From Paenibacillus barengoltzii NBRC 101215 (GTDB lineage: Bacteria > Bacillota > Bacilli > Paenibacillales > Paenibacillaceae), in NCBI RefSeq assembly GCF_004000745.1, contig NZ_BILV01000047.1, positions 1 to 51,494 of the forward strand: a DNA stretch of 51,494 bases, written 5' to 3'. Each line of letters opens with the position of its first letter. The stretch's first letter is position 1. Under the pieces are notes generated by a model. It searched no databases and was not told the DNA's origin. It saw nothing but the letters and a program-made list of their open reading frames with translations. Below, piece after piece: positions 45,332 through 51,494 of this stretch. The translations under genes and the position numbers were made by a program.

Positions 45332-46213
45332 TTACCAGCCGCGATCCGACATCCGCTCGGCAGCGGCCAATTTGGAAATTTCAATGCCTTTCATCGGTGT
45401 ACCCAAGTTCTTGGATACTTCAGCAATCAGTTTGTAATCCGTGTAGTGCGTCGTCGCTTCAACGATCGCCCGGGCAAATTTCTCTGGATTATCCGATTTG
45501 AAAATACCGGATCCCACGAACACCCCGTCTGCACCCAAATGCATCATCAGGGCAGCATCCGCCGGCGTCGCTACCCCGCCTGCCGCGAAGTTAACGACTG
45601 GCAATTTACCCTTCTCATGAACTTCGAGCAGCAGATCGTAAGAAACGCCGAGGTTCTTCGCTTCTGCGTACAGTTCATCCTTCGACATGTTTTGTACTTT
45701 ACGGATTTGGCTGTTGATCAGACGCATATGGCGGACCGCTTCAACGATGTTCCCCGTTCCTGGTTCGCCTTTCGTCCGAATCATCGATGCACCTTCGCTG
45801 ATCCGGCGCAACGCTTCACCCAGATCCTTCGCGCCGCACACGAACGGCACCGTGAAATCCCGTTTATCGATATGGAACACTTCATCCGCCGGGGTCAGTA
45901 CTTCACTCTCGTCCAAATAGTCTACCCCAAGCGATTCCAGAACTTTCGCTTCCACGTAATGACCAATACGTGCTTTGGCCATAACCGGGATGGAGACAAC
46001 CTTCATGACTTCCTCAATAATCGTTGGATCCGCCATGCGGGCAACGCCGCCAGCCGCCCGGATATCGGAAGGCACACGCTCCAGCGCCATAACGGCGGTA
46101 GCCCCGGCCGCTTCGGCAATTTTGGCTTGTTCCGCATTCATGACGTCCATAATGACGCCACCTTTTTGCATCTCAGCCATACCTCTTTTAACACGCGATG
46201 TTCCTGTTTCCAT
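45332..46213 (-). CDS. pdxS: PLP synthase subunit PdxS
   Basis: Forms PLP from ribose 5-phosphate, glyceraldehyde 3-phosphate and ammonia; twelve PdxS subunits pair with twelve PdxT. 293 residues, an almost fully conserved TIM barrel: [16 protein letters not shown] at the start, [13 protein letters not shown] with the active-site lysine, and [16 protein letters not shown] near the end. ATG at 46213 has GGAGG 7 bases upstream and is better than the TTG two codons earlier. The operon promoter lies at 46246-46274. Confidence 0.98.
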   Translation of the reverse strand: METGTSRVKRGMAEMQKGGVIMDVMNAEQAKIAEAAGATAVMALERVPSDIRAAGGVARMADPTIIEEVMKVVSIPVMAKARIGHYVEAKVLESLGVDYLDESEVLTPADEVFHIDKRDFTVPFVCGAKDLGEALRRISEGASMIRTKGEPGTGNIVEAVRHMRLINSQIRKVQNMSKDELYAEAKNLGVSYDLLLEVHEKGKLPVVNFAAGGVATPADAALMMHLGADGVFVGSGIFKSDNPEKFARAIVEATTHYTDYKLIAEVSKNLGTPMKGIEISKLAAAERMSDRGW

Positions 46214-46245
46214 GTCCAATCCTCCCGATAATAATCTAACTAAAT

Positions 46246-46274
46246 ATTTTACAAGATACGACTTAAATACACAA
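46246..46274 (-). promoter_or_regulatory. SigA promoter of pdxST
   Basis: Minus-strand TTGTGT, 17-base spacer, TAAAAT. Confidence 0.65.
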
Positions 46275-46300
46275 CCCGTTTACTCGGATTTGAATGGACC

Positions 46301-47734
46301 TTAGAAAAGATTTTTGATCCCGTTAAACAGATCGCTGAAGAAATCGCCAATTGCACGCATCACCAAGGTAAACCAGCCGGCTTTCTCCGCATCCTCGGCT
46401 GTGATCAGATTGACCGTCTTCTCCAGCGTTTGGTCCATACCCGGCGCTTTAAATGTATAAGTTACCGTCCCAACCTTCGTTCCTTGCTTCAGCGGCGCTG
46501 TCAGAGTGCCTTCATCAGCCAGTGTCACTTTAGCTTGAACCGCGTTGGTATCTGCACCTTTCGGCACAACGAAGCTAACCGCTTGATCGGTTACCACCGG
46601 AACTTCCGTATGTTTCGCTTTCTTCACCGTCACGGTTTCGGTTCCAGTCACTGTCGTCTTCGGCGGTACAATTTGCTTCGTTTCAAAGTTGTTGAACCCG
46701 TAGTCTAAGACTTTCCGCGTTTCCACAAAGCGAGCTTTGTCCGAGGCGGTCCCCATAACGACGCTGATGAGACGCATGCCGTTACGCACCGCGGTACCTG
46801 TGAAGCAGTTTCCGGCATTGGAGGTGTGTCCCGTCTTCAAACCGTCCAGACCCTCGTAAGCAAATTGTTTAAAATTCGTGACGTTCTTATTCGCTTCCAG
46901 CATCCAGTTCAAGTTCACCATCGGCGCGGCATCGCGTTCACGGAACTTCTTGCTTTGAATTGTGGTAAAGCGAGCAAAGTCCGGATGATCCGTAACAATA
47001 TATTTGGCCAAAATCGCAGCATCCAGCGCGGACATTACGGTCTCTTTCCCATCGGTTGGCCGGAATTCCGCTGGCATATCTGCAATATCCAAACCAGTTG
47101 AGTTGGCAAAGTGAGCGGTCTTCATCCCCATTCGCTTCGCTTCATCGTTCATCATTTTCACGAAAGCCTGTTCGGAGCCGGCTACGTATTCCGCCAGAGC
47201 CACCGTCGCATCATTGGCGGAGGCAATCGCCATCGCCGTATAGAGTTCTTCTACAGTATGTTGATCCCCTTCGGCCAGAAAAATCCGTGAACCGATTGTT
47301 TGGGCTGCATTTTTCTGTACTGTCACTACGTCATCCCAGCTAAACTTTCCTTGTTTCACAAGTTCCGCTACGATATATTCGGTCATCATCTTGGTCATGC
47401 TGGCCGGAGGCAGCGGTTGTTCCCCATTAACGTTCAATAAGATTTGGCCAGAGACAGGCTCGAGCAAGATCGCAGCGCTGACTTCCAAATCTAAAGACTC
47501 CACGGAAGGAATTGAGGTAGCCGTTGTTTGCACTGTCGTCGTTTCGGTTGATGTTGTTCCGGCATTAGTAGATTCCGTCTGTTCCCCTTCTGCCAGCGCC
47601 ATCGCCGGCGCAAGAGAGAATACTAGCGCATTCACCAGCAGCACAGAAGCAACGCTTTTGCGCAAGACATGCCGTTTAGTTGTCGATTTGCGTTGTGGTT
47701 GTTTGAGTTTCAATGCCCTTAAAGCTCCCCTCAT
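46301..47734 (-). CDS. dacA: D-alanyl-D-alanine carboxypeptidase (PBP5 type)
   Basis: Removes the terminal D-Ala from peptidoglycan stems at the cell surface. 477 residues: long basic N terminus and signal peptide (about 27-48, cut near ALA), a Thr/Ser-rich linker (about 50-75), the S11 peptidase domain with Ser112-x-x-Lys115 (ASMTK), SAN triad in IASANDATV and Lys-Thr-Gly (LKTGHTSNAG), then the C-terminal beta domain and an amphipathic tail that binds the membrane (FFSDLFNGIKNLF). Start is uncertain: ATG at 47734 lacks a clear ribosome site, while TTG at 47713 has AGGGGAG upstream. guaB lies upstream, as in Bacillus. Confidence 0.95.
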   Translation of the reverse strand: MRGALRALKLKQPQRKSTTKRHVLRKSVASVLLVNALVFSLAPAMALAEGEQTESTNAGTTSTETTTVQTTATSIPSVESLDLEVSAAILLEPVSGQILLNVNGEQPLPPASMTKMMTEYIVAELVKQGKFSWDDVVTVQKNAAQTIGSRIFLAEGDQHTVEELYTAMAIASANDATVALAEYVAGSEQAFVKMMNDEAKRMGMKTAHFANSTGLDIADMPAEFRPTDGKETVMSALDAAILAKYIVTDHPDFARFTTIQSKKFRERDAAPMVNLNWMLEANKNVTNFKQFAYEGLDGLKTGHTSNAGNCFTGTAVRNGMRLISVVMGTASDKARFVETRKVLDYGFNNFETKQIVPPKTTVTGTETVTVKKAKHTEVPVVTDQAVSFVVPKGADTNAVQAKVTLADEGTLTAPLKQGTKVGTVTYTFKAPGMDQTLEKTVNLITAEDAEKAGWFTLVMRAIGDFFSDLFNGIKNLF

Positions 47735-47777
47735 ATTCTTTCATTTTGCTTTATCTATTCTATCACAGGGGTATCTG

Positions 47778-47812
47778 TAAAAAAAGACAAGCAGGGCGGA
47801 AAACGCCCTGCC
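47778..47812 (-). terminator. guaB terminator
   Basis: GCAGGGCG pairs with CGCCCTGC, TTTTC loop, followed by TTGTCTTTTTTTT on the minus strand. Confidence 0.88.
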
Positions 47813-47859
47813 AGTGATGGAATAAAATGGTCAGCCCATTTCTATCAAAATTTATCAGT

Positions 47860-49490
<1,631 letters not shown>

Positions 49491-49580
49491 TTAAAAAAAA
49501 CGACTACCGCTGTCATTCCTATGAAGACACAACCCTATATATCAAGACCGTATAGCCGCTTACGAAAATATATTGTTCCC

Positions 49581-49609
49581 ATCTTAGCAAAGCCCCTCTA
49601 GGCTGTCAA
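49581..49609 (-). promoter_or_regulatory. SigA promoter of guaB
   Basis: Minus-strand TTGACA (perfect), 17-base spacer, TAAGAT; start near 49574, about 250 bases before the guaB GTG. The 488-base gap 49321-49808 holds this promoter, the leader and the clpP terminator. Confidence 0.72.
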
Positions 49610-49737
49610 GGACAAGCTTAAGCAAAAAAACAGGCGGCTTCCCAGCGGATACGAGTGTCTTTATTACGCGTACATTGACTAAGAATTTGCAGGGATCCTG
49701 ATGCTAATCCTGCCCCAATCCCCTTCGTTTGATTCTG

Positions 49738-49783
49738 CAAAAAGAAAGAGGACGGAGAGGGCTGTGCGCCTTCTGCCGTCCTT
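49738..49783 (-). terminator. clpP terminator
   Basis: AGGACGG pairs with CCGTCCT with an inner AGAAGGC/GCCCTCT arm, followed by CTTTCTTTTT on the minus strand. Confidence 0.82.
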
Positions 49784-49808
49784 GGATTTTCCTTGGTATG
49801 CACTTCAA

Positions 49809-50405
49809 TCAGCTAACGCGCTTATTGTGCGTAATCACCTGATCGATGATCCCGTACTCGCGCGCTTCGTCTGCACTCATGAAATAATCGCGGTCCATGT
49901 CTTTTTCAATCCGCTCCAAGGGTTGACCAGTGCAATCCGCAGCAATGGTATTCAGCACAGACCGGGTTCGCAATATCCGATTGGCACTGATCGCAATGTC
50001 GCTGGCCTGCCCTTGGGCACCACCATGCGGTTGGTGAATCATAATTTCGCTGTTCGGAAGTGCGAAGCGTTTGCCTTTGGCCCCGGCCATTAACAGAATC
50101 GCAGCAAAAGAGGCTGCCATCCCGGAGCAGATCGTCTGCACATCAGGTTTTACATACTGCATCGTATCGTAGATCGCGAAGCCCGCTGATGTCGAACCGC
50201 CTGGACTGTTGATGTAGAAGTAAATATCTTTCTCTGGATCTTCCGCTGCCAGAAACAGCATTTGCGCCATTATACTATTCGCTACCTGATCATCAATCGC
50301 CGAACCAAGGAACACAATCCGATCCTTCAGCAAACGTGAATAAATGTCATATGACCGCTCTCCCCGAGCAGTTTGCTCAATGACGTAAGGAATAACTGAA
50401 CTCAT
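49809..50405 (-). CDS. clpP: ATP-dependent Clp protease proteolytic subunit
   Basis: Serine protease that forms the double-heptamer chamber used by ClpX and ClpC. 198 residues, family length, with the triad Ser99 (GMAASFA), His124 (MIHQPHGG) and Asp173 (DRDYFM). GGAGGG lies 6 bases before the ATG. It begins 19 bases after the stop of the sigma-factor gene, so the two are likely one transcription unit. This arrangement suggests an accessory ClpP besides a main clpP elsewhere, but the window cannot show that. Confidence 0.94.
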   Translation of the reverse strand: MSSVIPYVIEQTARGERSYDIYSRLLKDRIVFLGSAIDDQVANSIMAQMLFLAAEDPEKDIYFYINSPGGSTSAGFAIYDTMQYVKPDVQTICSGMAASFAAILLMAGAKGKRFALPNSEIMIHQPHGGAQGQASDIAISANRILRTRSVLNTIAADCTGQPLERIEKDMDRDYFMSADEAREYGIIDQVITHNKRVS

Positions 50406-50424
50406 GGCTTACCCTCCTTCAAAA

Positions 50425-51255
50425 TCAGGCGGCAAGACCGTAAGACATCAACATCAGATGGTTGTGCACCGGAACGGCCGCAGAAGTGTCTACTGCCTTG
50501 CTCCGTAAAGAGCTGCGACGGTACGATTGAAGCGTGACTACCGGAACCACATCCTGAGGCCGCGCGTCGTTATACAGCATCGCCAGCGCAGCGGCGTCTT
50601 CTCGGCGAATCGCATCCATGTAGGCAAGAACCAGTACGTCGTCGCTTAACGATCCTGGTAAGAAGTCCTCCTCCATGAACTGAACCTTATCCTGCCGGGG
50701 CGCTGTAACTGCTCGGCTGGAACCCTCCACTGCATTCCGCAGTCGGACCCGCGCTCTGTGCAAAGATGCTTTGACGGCCCCTTCAGTCGACCCGATCAAC
50801 TGCGCTGTTTCGCCAGCTGTATATTTTAAAATATCAATCATCAACAGCGTGGTGCGCTGAAGAGGCGAAAGCTCGGTGACCAACGTCTCCATCGCAGCCC
50901 ACACTGCAGCGGGATCGGTTGGTTCCGGCGCTTGCAGATATTCGTCCAGGGGGAGCGATTCGGCCGGAAGCTTCCTTTTGCGATTGCAGTCGATCCAAGC
51001 ATGTTGGGCTGCACGGTAGAGATAGGTTCGTGTGAGTTGTACGTTTTCCCCTTTCCCTTGCGTCGCCGACCATATCTTGAGCCACGTATCCTGCGCCAAA
51101 TCGTCCCCTTCCCACACGGAACCGGTGATAGAACGGCAGTAGTTACGCAGTTCGCTACCATACAATTGGACCCATGAATGAAAGTTGCCCTCTCCAGAAC
51201 GGGACGGTGCAGACACAGGTCTCCGCGGATTTCGCTCTCTAGCTGCTATTGGCAC
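50425..51255 (-). CDS. ECF-like RNA polymerase sigma factor with C-terminal extension
   Basis: 276 residues. Region 2 (about 40-105: SELRNYCRSITGSVWEGDDL, then AQDTWLKIWS) and region 4 (about 130-190: LSPLQRTTLLMIDILKYTAG, then ETAQLIGSTEGAVKASLHRAR) are typical sigma-70 ECF parts. About 85 residues follow region 4, with VLAYMDAIRREDAAALAML resembling a short piece of an NTF2/SnoaL-like domain. No anti-sigma gene is adjacent in the window. GTG at 51255 was chosen over the ORF start at 51369 because GGGAGGTGG lies just upstream. It precedes clpP by 19 bases. Promoter targets are unknown. Confidence 0.85.
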   Translation of the reverse strand: MPIAARERNPRRPVSAPSRSGEGNFHSWVQLYGSELRNYCRSITGSVWEGDDLAQDTWLKIWSATQGKGENVQLTRTYLYRAAQHAWIDCNRKRKLPAESLPLDEYLQAPEPTDPAAVWAAMETLVTELSPLQRTTLLMIDILKYTAGETAQLIGSTEGAVKASLHRARVRLRNAVEGSSRAVTAPRQDKVQFMEEDFLPGSLSDDVLVLAYMDAIRREDAAALAMLYNDARPQDVVPVVTLQSYRRSSLRSKAVDTSAAVPVHNHLMLMSYGLAA

Positions 51256-51494
51256 CGGAACCCACCTCCCTCTGTAATGTAAGATCGCACTCTCTTCGAA
51301 GAGCCATCTTGTGTTATGTCCTACAAACCAGCCTTCGACCAACCCGGAATAAGCTGAATGCTTACTCAACGGTATAAACGTATTTTTCGGAAGGAACGAT
51401 ACGCGGTAGGATCAGAATTTTTATATATCATAGCATTTTCGGATCCAACGCGTGTGCCCTTTGATACGATTCCTGCAAAAATGTTATTTGGGAA

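Overview
The window looks like a chromosomal segment of a Paenibacillaceae bacterium (Paenibacillus or a close relative). The evidence is gene order and content: rpoE(delta)-pyrG-spo0F-fba-murA-rho-rpmE, argS-DUF1934-speE-class A PBP-ywhD and guaB-dacA-pdxS-pdxT-serS-tRNA-Ser-tadA are classic Bacillales neighbourhoods. Spo0F, a sporulation-type kinase, SspP and YwhD mark an endospore former. Strong AGGAGG-type ribosome binding sites with frequent GTG and TTG starts, the S-layer-homology protein and the moderate to high GC content fit Paenibacillus. No phage, IS transposase or CRISPR array was seen. Many starts were moved inward from the longest ORF because a better Shine-Dalgarno site and the family length agree.

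Layout. 1-6.3 kb (minus): endonuclease-like protein, rpmE, a radical SAM protein, rho, murA, fba. 6.5-11.8 kb: a 1464-residue secreted S-layer-type protein carrying fourteen RCC1-like repeats, divergent from a TetR regulator with a palindromic operator candidate between them. 11.8-14.9 kb (minus): spo0F, pyrG behind a GGGC-start attenuator, rpoE. 15-20.9 kb: subtilisin-like protease, then argS, DUF1934, an anchored protein and speE. 21.1-27.2 kb (plus): class A PBP, 3-methyladenine glycosylase, and a CadC-type sensor with a P1B metal ATPase under two identical operators. 27.3-30.9 kb: ywhD, an M1-type metallopeptidase and a membrane protein. 31-32.9 kb: two tandem paralogous NlpC/P60 wall hydrolase genes, each behind a c-di-AMP (ydaO-type) riboswitch; the second riboswitch is interrupted by a ~232-bp element. 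33-37.6 kb: acetyltransferase, cytochrome c, pterin dehydratase, motAB from a SigmaD promoter, rluF. 37.6-40.4 kb: sporulation-type histidine kinase, a cluster of DnaA boxes, tadA. 40.4-51.5 kb (mostly minus): lipoprotein, YitT protein, sspP, tRNA-Ser, serS, pdxTS, dacA, guaB, clpP and an ECF-like sigma factor.

How it fits together. Most genes are housekeeping: nucleotide synthesis (pyrG, guaB), wall synthesis and remodelling (murA, PBP, dacA, NlpC/P60 pair), translation (argS, serS, tRNA-Ser, tadA, rluF, rpmE), transcription (rho, delta) and PLP synthesis (pdxST). Two phosphorelay components (kinase and Spo0F) lie in one window. The most unusual signals are in non-coding DNA: the riboswitch with an insertion in a peripheral hairpin, the DnaA-box cluster next to the kinase gene, the structured guaB leader, and the spaced pair of CadC operators.
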